The position numbers and the translations under genes were made by a program. The notes below the pieces were generated by a model that had not been told where the DNA came from, searched no databases, and saw nothing but the letters and a program-made list of their open reading frames with translations. 64,000 bases of DNA from Polytrichum commune (taxonomy: Eukaryota; Streptophyta; Polytrichopsida; Polytrichales; Polytrichaceae): assembly GCA_950295325.1 (NCBI GenBank), contig OX485808.1, positions 35,301,180 to 35,365,179 on the forward strand, in the 5' to 3' direction. Position 1 is the stretch's first letter, and the number at the start of each line of letters is the position of its first letter. Shown here in pieces: positions 48,401 to 57,706 of the stretch.

Positions 48401-51400
48401 AAAGAGCCCAACCCCCCCAAATGCTGGTTCTTTCTTTCATGTCCCAATCCTGAGATTGCTGCAAGCTCTCTAAGTTGGAGCTGTAATACACGGTTTGTAT
48501 ACGCTTCCATTCATGAGCAGCTAATTACAACAAGCATCTATGAGTTCAGTTGTCCCAAATAGGTTATAAATAGATTAATAGAGCATCACCCGAATAAATA
48601 GGCGGATTTTGCGGAATTGTTTGGGTCGGTCGACCCAAACCCAGCCTTACAGTGTGGGTGCTCTCTGTATTGAGCCAGAACCCATCCTGCCTCAAGGTTT
48701 GGGTCGATCGACCCAAACCCAACCCTACAGTGTGGGTGCTCACTGTTGTGAGCCTGAACCCATCCTGCCTCATGGTTTGGGTCGATCGACCCAAACCCAG
48801 CCCTACAGTGTGGGTGCTCACTGTTGTGAGCCTGAACCCATCCTGCCTCATGGTTTGGGTCGGTCGACCCAAACCCAGCCTTACAGTGTGGGTGCTCTCT
48901 GTTGTGAGCCTGAACCCATCCTGCCTCATGGTTTGGGTCGATCGACCCAAACCCAGCCCTACAGTGTGGGTGCTCTCTGTTGTGAGCCTGAACCCATCCT
49001 GCCTCATGGTTTGGGTCGATCGACCCAAACCCAGCCCTACAGTGTGGGTGCTCTCTGTTGTGAGCCTGAACCCATCCTGCCTCATGGTTTGGGTCGATCG
49101 ACCCAAACCCAACCCTACAGTGTGGGTGCTCTCTGTTGTGAGCCTGAACCCATCCTGCCTCATGGTTTGGGTCGATCGACCCAAACCCAGCCCTACAGTG
49201 TGGGTGCTCTCTGTTGTGAGCCTGAACCCATCCTGCCTCATGGTTTGGGTCGATCGACCCAAACCCAGCCCTACAGTGTGGGTGCTCTCTGTTGTGAGCC
49301 TGAACCCATCCTGCCTCATGGTTTGGGTCGATCGACCCAAACCCAGCCCTACAGTGTGGGTGCTCACTGTTCTGAACTTGAACCCATCCTGCCTCATGGT
49401 TTGGGTCGGTCGACCCAAACCCAGCCTTACAGTGTGGGTGCTCTCTGTTGTGAGCCTGAACCCATCCTGCCTCATGGTTTGGGTCGATCGACCCAAACCC
49501 AGCCCTACAATGTGGGTGCTCACTGTTGTGAGCCTGAACCCATCCTGCCTCATGGTTTGGGTCGGTCGACCCAAACCCAGCCTTACAGTGTGGGTGCTCA
49601 CTGTTGTGAGCCTGAACCCATCCTGCCTCATGGTTTGGGTCGGTCGACCCAAACCCAGCCTTACAGTGTGGGTGCTCTTTGTTGTGAGCCTGAACCCATC
49701 CTGCCTCAAGGTTTGGGTCGATCGACCCAAACCCAGCCCTACACTGTGGGTGCTCATTGTTGTGAGCTTGAACCCATCCTGCCTCATGGTTTGGGTCGAT
49801 CGACCCAAACCTAGCCCTACACTGTGGGTGCTCACTGTTGTGAGCCTGAACCCATCCTGCAAAAAGGTTTGGGTCGCTCGACCCAAACCCAGCCCTCTAA
49901 GTGTGGGTGCTCCCTGTCGTGACCCAAAACCCATTCTGCCAAAAGGTTTGGGTCGCTCGACCCAAACCCAGCCCCTAAGTGTGGATGCTGTCTGTAGTGA
50001 GCCTAAACCCATCCTGCCAGAAGGTTTGGGTCGCTCGACCCAAATCCAGCGCCTAAGTGTGGGTGCTCTCTGTATTGAGCCTGAACCCATCCTCCCAAAA
50101 GGTTTGGGTCGCTCGACCCAAACCCAGCCTCTAAGTGTGGTTGGGATCTGGGTGCCGGTGTGGCCACTGGCCTTCCGAAACCTTTACAAGCCCAATGGCA
50201 TAGCAGTCATATGAACTTGTATGAGCACTGAGTATTTGCAATTTTGTTTATATATGATGGTTTTTTTGTTCTTCGATTTGAACCTACAATTTTTGTGATT
50301 TTAAGACAATGTTCAATGTTCATGTGTGTAGGCAGAATGGATGGGTTTAGTGAAATAGGGGATTGGTCATCTGATGACATGGCCACTTGGCCATCTGCAT
50401 CTGATGATGACCTAGACATTGTCGGGGAGGCTACTATGGCTGACAGTGCAGATGAAGATCATTTGGATTTACCTTCGTCTTCCGTACCGCAGTGTCCCAT
50501 TGTTGAATGTACGGGACTTTCAAGGGCTTCGTGGGTGAATTTGGAGGTGATACTTCTTAACGATAGTGGAGTTGTTGTGGCGGAGGGGATTTGCCGTAAC
50601 ACCCATCCGCAAGATTGCATTGATGAAAACCCGCTTGGCACTGAGGACGTTGGGGTTGTCATATTGGAGTCGGTCGTTCATTCCGAGGTGGATCCCACTC
50701 ATAGGTTCTCCCTCCGCAGGTGGCCATTGAGGAATGTCACAATTGATGGAGTTAGCTTGCGTGAACATGAGCAACGACACATGCAAATCGAAAAGGAGGT
50801 GCAATCAAACATGCGGCCGCGCAAGGGTCAAAGAAAGTACGATACATTGGCACGTCCTGCTCCGTCTGCAACTGATTGTAAACGTCAAAGGTTGCTCGGG
50901 GAGGAGTCCATTAGAGAAGTTGCCACAAAGGATTGTTGTGTGCATCGTTGTTGCCAATTGTTTCCAAGGGATAAATTGAAGGTCATCCGCGAAGAAATGT
51001 GGCTTGGAGATTTCCGTCTAAGATCCACAAGAAAACTTGATGTCCATAGGGCGATACATGTGAATGGGACGGGTCGCAAGGTCATCACCATTGAAAGCAT
51101 AGACGTGTGTTGTAAGGCATGGTACACCATTCACGGTGTGTCGAAATCGGACTTTTATAGACAAGCTGCTTATGCCAAGGAAGGCCGCCGGTCCCGTCAC
51201 CATGGTAACGTGGGTTTAAAGAAGCCTAGGGAAGCAACAAGGCAAGCAACGGCCACTCTAGCAACCATCATTGTCCCTCTTGCCGATGCAATGCCGCACA
51301 AAACACGCACACTCACAACCGGTGAAAAGGTTGTGGAGAAAGTTCTTCCCACAGGCACAAAATGGAAAGACATATTGTTGGACGTTAATGCAGTTGGCGA

Positions 51401-54187
51401 GAAGATTGGGTTGGAGCCAATTTCATTGTCAAAATTGAGTGCAATCAAGAAACAAAACTTTAGCGAATACATTACAAAAAGACGAGGGGACAAATTTGCC
51501 AGGTGCTCTAATTGCGAGAAGTTGAAGCGCCTCCGGGATGCACACACGATGGGCACCGAGTCATATGCAGCGCATCAATTGAACTATTTCAAGCACGTAA
51601 ACATGCAAGAGGCACACCGTAATGATTACTACACAAATAGAGCTTTGTCCATCTCCAGGCCCTTGGAGATTCTTACGGTCATCCATGACAAAATGGACCA
51701 TGCCAAAACAGCCTCCCCATGTTTTGCAAATCGAATCAAGGCCACGGATGGGTTTTTCAAGTTGCCTGTATCGGTTACAGGTGAACTTTGAAACAATGTC
51801 ATGACATACCCTAAATGTTGTTGTATTTTATTCCGTGATGTACTGGAGAACATGGATTCCTTCATAATGGTTTATTCATACATAGATGCTAATCACGTTG
51901 GGTTGGCATTGCAGGAATGATTGCACATGGACACGGTGATGTCAAATTTGCTCATTATGCTCTTGATTTGTATCCAGCGGATTCAAACCACACGATAGGA
52001 TCATTTGCAAGGCTTTTACGTGATTTAGAGAAACCACCAGCCTATTCTTCAGGATTGTTATTTGAGAACACGGGTTCAACACCTTTATATGAAGCGGTGT
52101 TGGATGGAAAAGATGTATGCTTGCATTCGTTGCCCGAGCCACCCAATGAACCCGTGATTGCCAAGAAGTTGCCTCCAACTTTGCGTGTCCAATTAGACAA
52201 TTGTGCCAAGGACAATAAAAGCAGATATGTATTTGCATATTGGTCGTTGTTGGTTGCGAAAGGCATTTTCAAGGAGGTTTTTGTGTCCTTCCTATTGGTA
52301 GGCCACACGCACGATGATATTGATGCATCTTTTGGGCGGTGGAGCATGAAGTTGCGGGAGGAGGATTTCCCTACAATTCCATTATTGATGAAGTCGTACA
52401 TGGATTTGGAGAACGTTCCCGTCATCCCCCATATGATTGAGGAGGTGCCAGACTTCAAGGCATTTATAGAACCTTATATTCGAAGTGGAGCTCACCGATT
52501 GATCGGGCATACGAAGGCACAACAATTCCGCTTCTATATGCGTGACGATGGTGTCCCGGCCATGCAATACAAGTTGTTGTGCACGTCACAAGACTGGAGC
52601 CCGCCGGAGGGTCTTCTTGTGTGGCGCGTGGATGCGGATGGAAAGACCATGTTACCGGATGGGGAGCCTAGGCCTTGTAAGCCAATAGCCATGAAGAATT
52701 TGGAGGATATTTTGAAAGGTATATCAGGCTTCATACAATATTGGGAGAGTTTGAAAATAGCGGATGTTGGCGGATCATGTTGGCATCGTTATGGGAGTTG
52801 GATACATTATTGGACACGTGTTCGTGCCGCCTTGGCAGACCTCCACCAAGATAGCCCTCATACTTTGAGGCATGGATTTTGGCCACAAACACGAGTCGAT
52901 GTACAAGCTTCAGAGCCTAGTCTTTTGGGAAATGGAGAGGTTCGAGAGGAGTTTGATGTGGACGACCATTACGTGGGGCCTGCTAGTAGTCGTCCCCCAC
53001 CATCTTTCCGCATTGCAGTGGATTGTCATGAAGGTTATATGCTCATTTTGCGTCCTGGAGACGAGACATATGCGAAGCCAGTGTGGGTGGCAAGAGCTTT
53101 GTCCAATCCCAATTTTGTAACTTCCAGCCCTCATTTTCGACAAATACAAGTGGAGTACTATCGACCGACAGCAAGGAATGAAGATGTGATTCGGCATTAT
53201 ACAGGCTGGGATACAAACCCTAACTTTCGGTGGAAGGTGGATTCTGAGCACGGTCCATCTTGGGTAGATACAGATTCCATATTCATAGCATGGAAACCAC
53301 GGAAACACCATAGTGGATCAGTGTCCATCCCTCAAAAGTACATAACTTTTGCAAAAGACAACCTTGCTCGGATTGCAGAAGAAGCAACCCACGTTGAATG
53401 AGAAGTTGGTAGGATTGTGTTAGCATGATTATAGTTTAATACGTAATTATAGCAATATAAATTACACATATGTGTGCTCTTCAAAATTGGGGCAGAGTTT
53501 GGGTAGAACTTACGAATACTATATTGTTTGGAGTTGGATGAATATCCATTTACTATATTTCAAGCTGCAATTGAAGTTCATCTTATTATTATGCTTGGGA
53601 CTATATTCTCGAATGAAGAAACATGCATTTATTACATGCACTTTGTATGTTGCAATGTCTATATTCTATTGAACATGCTAATAATAGAAATCATTTTATA
53701 TATATTTTTGGGTGAAACTTGTTTGAAGTGCTCTACCCAATGTGTTTTTGTTGATGAAGTTGGTGTCGAGTGCTCTACCATATGTGCTTATGTCCGCACA
53801 TCATAGATTTGGGATATTAGAACATATAATATAATTGAGATTGTTGACAATATAGTTTCGGGCCTCTTCAAGTTCTTTGATCCATATATTAATTTGAGAC
53901 TAGAGAAAGTCTCAATTTAACGAATATAGTGTTAAGAGGACAATTTGATCGGGCCACTTGAGCTGCGAGTACTAAAGGAGGGGACTTTTGCAGCTGTGAA
54001 AGCGTTAACTATGAAGTCAGGAGCCTCTCCGATTCAATACAAACAACCCCGGTTCATGAATGATCACAGTAGACTGCAACTTATGAACGAGAAGACTCTA
54101 CTATCCTTCCGAAGCACATCCGCAATCGTTAAGCCAATGTTTGGAACATCTAAGGAGTTAGTAAGATCTATAGCAATTTCTGAATAA
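27491..54187 (+). CDS. GH3: GH3 acyl-acid-amido synthetase gene, last exon split by element 2
   Basis: GH3 enzymes are cytosolic adenylating enzymes that join amino acids to hormones such as auxin or jasmonate. Exons: 27491-27861, 29121-29222, 29557-29828, 31591-32130, 33026-33290, then 33925-34005 continued at 53938-54187. All introns are GT-AG and all phases agree, giving about 626 residues, the normal family size. Visible motifs are the ATP loop SSGTTAGRPK (exon 2), VYGLSEAHY matching the family's YxxSE motif (exon 4), YRFQIGD (exon 5), and IGPLELRVLKEGTF in the last exon. Element 2 lies between the codons for ...YHEGQ and EDNLIGPL... with an AAGA duplication. The frame on both sides is otherwise open, so the insertion looks recent. 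A start at 27467 in the same frame is possible. The preferred substrate cannot be told. Confidence 0.93.
34006..34033 (+). repeat. Left terminal inverted repeat of element 2
   Basis: 28 bp, identical to the reverse complement of 53906-53933 and preceded by AAGA. Similarity drops at once beyond base 28. Confidence 0.95.
34154..34430 (+). repeat. Subterminal tandem repeat of element 2, about 3 units of roughly 100 bp
   Basis: Three diverged copies of a unit containing 'atggtttaggtagggcaatc' and 'caaacc...tagacc' start at about 34156, 34258 and 34350. Subterminal repeats like this are common transposase-binding regions; the role here is unproven. Confidence 0.75.
34559..35350 (-). CDS. Two 3' exons, basic and charged tail (part of the element 2 accessory gene or a small separate gene)
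   Basis: Exon 35350-34997 begins after a CTCCAG acceptor with RLEPSIDVVSESDLGSFF and ends at an AAG|GTGAAC donor. Exon 34858-34559 follows a TTGCAG acceptor and ends in a Lys/Glu-rich tail (AKEKEAKEKKSKRKRGS) and a stop. Both junctions are phase 0, like those of the upstream accessory gene. The FCP1-like exon upstream ends in its own stop at 35494, so these exons join only by alternative splicing, or they belong to another short gene. No domain recognised. Confidence 0.5.
35494..44269 (-). CDS. ParB-like / DNA-methylase-like / FCP1-like fusion gene of element 2
   Basis: Exons: 44269-42944, 42680-about 42030, 39298-38503, 38291-36809, 36306-35494; resolved junctions are phase 0. Exon 1 (start MAPKKRPGERWF) has a ParB/sulfiredoxin-like domain: FEVNIAQCHLAPPEKCVR, then FWLIDGQHSVEASKKI. 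Exon 3 and the beginning of exon 4 match the end of an N4/N6 methylase: DELRMEFYLRMMRTLTKRGD, motif I CIFNVFGGSK, then YSYVEDADVQFYRTQ across the splice. The motif I Asp is Asn and no DPPY is seen, so methyl transfer is doubtful. Exon 4 is acidic then Pro-rich; it holds one in-frame TGA (37941-37943) and a 12-G run (37215-37226) across which the frame changes. Exon 5 is an FCP1/NIF-type HAD domain (LVLDLNGVLV, VVVWSS, LMVDDSAAKNM) with Asn at the second catalytic Asp. An LTR fossil separates exons 2 and 3. Confidence 0.7.
36766..37160. repeat. Three family-2 palindromes in and beside exon 4
   Basis: Copies lie at 36766-36787 (core GC, just inside the intron after the exon 4 donor), 37070-37091 (core GC) and 37139-37160 (one arm mismatch). 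The last two fall in coding sequence and translate as FGSADPN and FGLSDPN on the minus strand. Confidence 0.88.
38375..38468. repeat. Family-2 palindromes, 3 copies at 36-bp period, in an intron
   Basis: Copies start at 38375, 38411 and 38447 with cores CT, CT and TT, inside the intron 38502-38292 of the accessory gene. The arm is GTTTGGGTCG and its reverse complement. Confidence 0.93.
39299..42029 (+). mobile_element. LTR-type fossil inside element 2 (copy A)
   Basis: A 2.7-kb repeat starting TGTGAACCC. It has a promoter-like stretch (tttaaaaacccctcc then a CT-rich run near 39868-39910) and no coding part, and is probably a lone LTR. A second copy, about 95 percent identical, starts at 62011. 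The left edge is fixed by that comparison; the right edge (…TTATACA) is a guess and no target duplication was found. It lies between exons 2 and 3 of the accessory gene, so it is younger than element 2. Confidence 0.65.
42743..42935. repeat. Family-2 palindromes, 4 copies at 57-bp period, in an intron
   Basis: Copies start at 42743, 42800, 42857 and 42914, exactly 57 bp apart, with cores AA, AC, AC and AT. They fill the intron 42943-42681 between exons 1 and 2 of the accessory gene; the last copy begins 8 bases inside the GTGAGT donor. Confidence 0.95.
44435..45162. repeat. Family-2 array, 158-bp period, two palindromes per unit, upstream of the accessory gene
   Basis: One series starts at 44435, 44594, 44752, 44910 and 45068 (core AG, one AC). 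The second starts at 44509, 44667, 44825, 44983 and 45141 (core AA throughout). An extra copy with core CT is at 45106. Degenerate copies lie at about 44297 and 45211. The array ends about 170 bp before the first coding exon and probably lies in a 5' untranslated intron or the promoter. Confidence 0.94.
46018..46083. other. GC-rich hairpin with palindromes
   Basis: An 11-bp stem GCCTCGCGGGC pairs with GCCCGCGAGGC. The loop contains the perfect 12-bp palindrome GGTGTCGACACC, and a near copy (ggtgttgacacc) follows at about 46089. It may be a regulatory or structural site of element 2; no function can be read. Confidence 0.6.
46737..46768 (+). repeat. Short interstitial telomere-like tract
   Basis: About four and a half CCCTAAA units, the plant telomere type. 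Short tracts (telo boxes) also occur near plant promoters. Confidence 0.85.
47580..47960 (-). mobile_element. Diverged inverted copy of the 26066 MITE
   Basis: The reverse complement of this region matches 26090-26400, for example 'aatagtgttgaccaagttag' against the inverse of 26125-26145, with the flanking ggtggtaacaac also shared. The ends are rearranged. Confidence 0.6.
48126..48396. mobile_element. MITE with 8-bp target duplication (hAT-like) in the transposase promoter
   Basis: The terminal inverted repeat is CTCGGGGGGTGCACT followed by one mismatch and TA. GTATAAAG is duplicated at 48118-48125 and 48397-48404. An 8-bp duplication is typical of hAT elements. The duplicated target is itself TATA-box-like. 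Confidence 0.88.
48397..48404 (+). promoter_or_regulatory. Possible TATA box of the element 2 transposase gene
   Basis: GTATAAAG lies upstream of the array and of a 5' untranslated intron whose acceptor (gtgtgtag) precedes the ATG at 50337. It has been duplicated by the MITE insertion. Confidence 0.35.
48619..50123. repeat. Family-2 array: 20 palindromes at 78-bp period
   Basis: Palindromes start at 48619 and every 78 bp to 49867, then at 49946, 50024 and 50102. The core is AT in 11, GT in 5 and CT in the last 4. The 56-bp linkers are nearly identical. Because 78 is a multiple of 3 and the unit lacks stops in several frames, reading frames of 400-520 codons run through it on both strands; these are by-products. 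The array lies just upstream of the transposase coding region, probably in its 5' untranslated intron. Confidence 0.96.
50337..53401 (+). CDS. DUF7869-type transposase-like protein of element 2 (two exons)
   Basis: Exon 1 is 50337-51780 and exon 2 is 51915-53401, joined in phase 1, giving 976 residues with no internal stop. The ATG follows a gtgtgtag acceptor by 5 bases. The N-terminus is acidic (MDGFSEIGDWSSDDMATW). The middle has Cys pairs (DCCVHRCC and ARCSNCEKLKRL) that may bind zinc. Exon 2 carries the family signature: LQLDNCAKDNKSRYVFAYW, then VSFLLVGHTHDDIDASFGRW, whose Asp residues could be catalytic in an RNase H-type fold. Being the only intact enzyme-like gene in an element with clear terminal repeats and a target duplication, it is the likely transposase. 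Assignment to DUF7869 is from memory of the family pattern. Confidence 0.82.
53906..53933 (-). repeat. Right terminal inverted repeat of element 2
   Basis: 28 bp, the exact inverse of the left end, followed by AAGA and then GH3 coding sequence (GGACAATTTGATCGGGCC). Confidence 0.95.
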
Positions 54188-57100
54188 GTGCATATTTTTG
54201 GACTTTTGATTAAATGCTCTATGTGCTTTATTAATTTGCTCATAGGACTCAAGTTTGTGAGATAAGTGGAAATATTGTGGACCATGATTGGAAACCAATG
54301 AGCAGAATAGCTCAAAACATGTTCAACTTATAGACTACGTTGTTTCTTGCATTTAGTTAACCAATACAGGTGAAGCTCAATCGCCTATGATAAACTTCTA
54401 TTTGTATGACAAAGCATATATAAACTTATAGACGATTTTCATAATTCTCAAGTTACTTTGAGTTGTTCTCGACATTTACATTGTCATGTTGATCTTAGTA
54501 TAAGCTTGTGCATGTGCAACAAATTACATGTTAAAGTTACATAGTTTACTAATTGTACTTGCAAATTCACTAAATAAACTCAGTAGGAGAGACCATGCCA
54601 ATCTCTGGGGCTAGCAAGAAAGAGGGACGTTTCACATTGGTCATAGCCGTGAGTTTATATGTGAATATGAAGTTGTTTGATTGAGTAGGGCTATGACACA
54701 AGTGTTATTGCCTCGTGTTGGAGGTGGCTCTCTTTAACAACCAATGAGTGGGGGCACTGTGGGCCCATTGGGGGCAATACAAGCCTTGGTTGAGTAATGT
54801 TTGTGCATCTCAAGGGTGGTTGTTATGAGGGCATGGTGTCTTAACTTGCAACATGAGTTGGGTTCAATTCTTGAGGTTGTCTCCGGGTGGATGTGTTATC
54901 CCTTAATCTGAGCTACTTGATTAGGTTTGGGCATCATATTGTAAGATTTAGTGTTCAAGTTTTGTTGTGTGTATGTGGTTGTGGTGTTTGCTTAGGTGGG
55001 AAATAGTGGTTGTTGGTGGTTTTTTGGTTTATGTTTGTGAGCATGAGTAGGGTGGCGTATTTGATAACAATGAAGTGTACTTGTTGCATGCATGCATAAA
55101 TGGCATTAGAGGGATGTAGCATTGTTTGAAGAGGTTGGTGATGATGTTTGTGTGGATGCCTCCTTGTAAGCCTACTGTGATGATAGTGGGTGTTACATAT
55201 CATCCAACATCTTCTTGTGTATCAACCAAGCATTGGTATTTTTGTTTTTTTGCGTTGGGCGGTCTTTAGTGGGGCCTCGATCTTGGTAGAATGTGAATTC
55301 AATGAACTGGAGGCTGAAGTTTTGGGTGGTATAGTGTGTGTTTTTTAACTTTTTTTTCCTAGGGAGGTGGTGGTGATTATAAGGATGTCGGGTTTGAATC
55401 TAGCCATGCATTAGCAAGGTCTTGTGGTACAAAGGCATGAGTATAGCCATGTGGGGATTGTGTTCTATGGATCTGTCTAAAAACCCCCATCGAGCGTGGC
55501 TCAGAGACCAGGTTTGGGAGGGGGTGGCAGGGTTGGGATAAAACATGCCCCCTATTTTTTTAATTGGGTGGGGCCTTACTTGATCTCATAGGGGGGCTTC
55601 CTAAAGTAATTTGGGGCCGCCAAACCCAAATTTAGCAAAAAAAAACCAAAAAAAGTCCCCAAGGGGCCAAAACGGGGAGGGCCAGAAAAATGAACCCCAC
55701 CGAACCTAGCCTCCGAACCACGCTCGATGGGGGTATTTAGACCCACCCGTGTTCTATGGGAGGCTTCCTAGGTGAATGTCAACATTCATTAAGAATGTGT
55801 CTCTTATTGAGAAGTGGGCGAGGAGTAGTCGGTGTATTACCCATACCGCTTTGTTGTGTTGGGTTGTTCGGATGTTATTGCGGGTGGTGTAGTGCACATG
55901 GAGAGAAGGTGAAGGCATGTGTCAACCCCTTGTAGTGGGCATAGGCCACAAAGGGGGGACATGAATTGGGTGGACAAAATGGTGTGTTCTTTGGTTGCCC
56001 ATTTGTTGACCGTATTAGAATTTGAAGGTTTGTGTGATTTGTGGATTGCAAGTTGGCAAATGTATATCTTCTAGATGTAGGGCTTGAGATGCCTACTGGG
56101 TTAGTATGGGGATCTTTTGTGAGGAATTTGGAGTGCTAGAAAGGAGTGGCATGTACGATTTGCATGAAGTGGTATGGAATTGTAACTTGTAGTTAGGTGC
56201 ATGTATGAAGGACCTCTAGAAAACATTTGTATTTGTATTTGCATGTTAGTGTAATTGAACTTTATGGGATTAGCATTTCATATTGGATAAAACTAGGATG
56301 GAAAATACTCTCATTTCCTTATCTCATTCATGCATGTATGAAAGAGGTAATATTAGGGTTTTGAAAAGGGTCGTTCAACTAAGAATGAGGCAACTTTTTG
56401 ATTAAGGTTGCAAAAAAACAGGAGCCGCTCTTCCTTGTGAAGCCTGATCAATTATTTGTTGTGAATGCACGTGATTCTTGGTTTTCAATAAAAGGTTCAG
56501 CCCGGGAGACAAACACTTTTATGGCATTAAAGTCAATACTTATATGTTACATAAATTCTTCCATAGAACTCACATTTATGACATGAGTGGAAAAATTGTT
56601 CGATGACAGTAAATGAATCAGCATAATAACTCAAAACTCCAACTTCTAGACTACTATGTTTCTTAAGTATATTTGCCATTGACTATTTTAAATATCTTCA
56701 TGCATTCACCTTTTCCTATGCTTTCCTTTTGTACAATTAAACTCTAAATGTGTACTTTGACAACTGTAGAACAGAATGACCAATTTCTTGAGAAACTCCT
56801 AAATTTTCACTAAACATTATCACACCATGGTATTTCAGACCAGAACACTCACTAGTACAATAACCATTGTAGCCCAAGCTTATAATTGGAGTTATTTCAA
56901 TCTCACATATCAATCATATTTATTTGACAATGAACATAAAACACTTATATACTTCATATCTCTCAATTTACTTGAAGTTGTCCACAACCTTTGCATTATC
57001 ACGATGAACTCAATCCATCCATGCTGCTCTCAAAACAAGCCCGTAGATGTGCACCACACTACTACTACATGCCTTTCCATGGTGGACCGATTCGGCTTGC

Positions 57101-57400
57101 AAAAGTACCAAAGTAACTCACTCCGTATATAACTACCACACTTTTCTCAAATGATCGAACGATGTAAAGCCAAGCCAATTGTGCGTACTTCTCCAAACGG
57201 ACTTGCAAGAATGAGCCCCTGCAGGAAGCTCTCTCCTACTATACGCCGCATGTGATCGTGGATGAGCTCGCTACACTCCAAGTCTTGCCCCCGAGGCCTT
57301 CCATGAATCCACATGAGTCAAACACACCATGAATCCACATGCCACCCATCTCACTTGTCGATCGAGGCATCACCGGTCACGTATTAATGCAAAGGCCATA
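54188..57400. other. GH3 3' flank, MITE and diverged flank copies
   Basis: No gene seen. 54190-54560 follows the GH3 stop. 56520-57060 resembles it at roughly two thirds identity (for example tagactac..gtttctt and ttacttgaagttgt), suggesting an old tandem copy of the GH3 3' end. 54600-55450 shows nothing I can name. Confidence 0.45.
55471..55748. mobile_element. MITE with long target duplication (MULE-like)
   Basis: The inverted ends contain GTCTAAA(A/T)ACCCCCATCG and continue AGCGTGG. GTGTTCTATGG occurs on both sides (55460-55470, 55749-55759), a 9-11-bp duplication that fits Mutator-like elements. 278 bp, no coding capacity. Confidence 0.85.
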
Positions 57401-57706
57401 TGGATCATGGTGGTGATGGAATTGGTGTCCCCCAAAGGCACTGCACTATGAGCCACACCACCGCACCTTCAACCCTAAAGGAGTCGGCACGTCCATCTCA
57501 ACTACATTTTCCCCACCCGCAATGTGAATGCCCAAATGCACATACTTTCCATGGCTTCCCTAGAGTATTTAAAGAAGCGTCCCAACCCTTTCAATTCAAC
57601 ATCATCACCATCCATTTGTGGCTAGGAGCAAGGTCTTCACATATCCACCTCGTCTTTCTTTGAGCTTCATTGACCTACGCCACTAGACCGAGAGGATTTC
57701 GACACC

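Larger units (their letters stand above)
34006..53933. mobile_element. Element 2: 19.9-kb DNA transposon with DUF7869 transposase and ParB/methylase/FCP1 gene
   Basis: The terminal inverted repeats are 28 bp and perfect (34006-34033 and 53906-53933; first 20 bases AACACTATATTCGTTAAATT). AAGA flanks both ends (34002-34005, 53934-53937), a 4-bp target duplication inside a GH3 exon, which fixes both boundaries. Inside are a minus-strand accessory gene (44269-35494/34559), a divergent plus-strand transposase-like gene (50337-53401), palindrome arrays, two MITEs and an LTR fossil. Each gene ends about 530-550 bp inside its terminal repeat. I cannot assign a named superfamily. Sola elements also make 4-bp duplications, so they are the first group to compare. 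Confidence 0.92.

Noticed and set aside
48619-50123. CRISPR-like array (palindromic repeats at regular spacing)
   Set aside because: The 'spacers' are nearly identical to each other and the setting is a plant nuclear transposon, so this is a tandem satellite.
48564-50214. Reading frames of 401, 508 and 520 codons on both strands
   Set aside because: They are by-products of the 78-bp array: the period is a multiple of 3 and the unit lacks stops in several frames, so all are open together. The translations are simple repeats of one 26-residue unit.
53945-54187. Separate small gene next to the DUF7869 gene
   Set aside because: Its translation (IGPLELRVLKEGTF...) is the end of GH3 and continues in phase from 33925-34005 on the other side of element 2.
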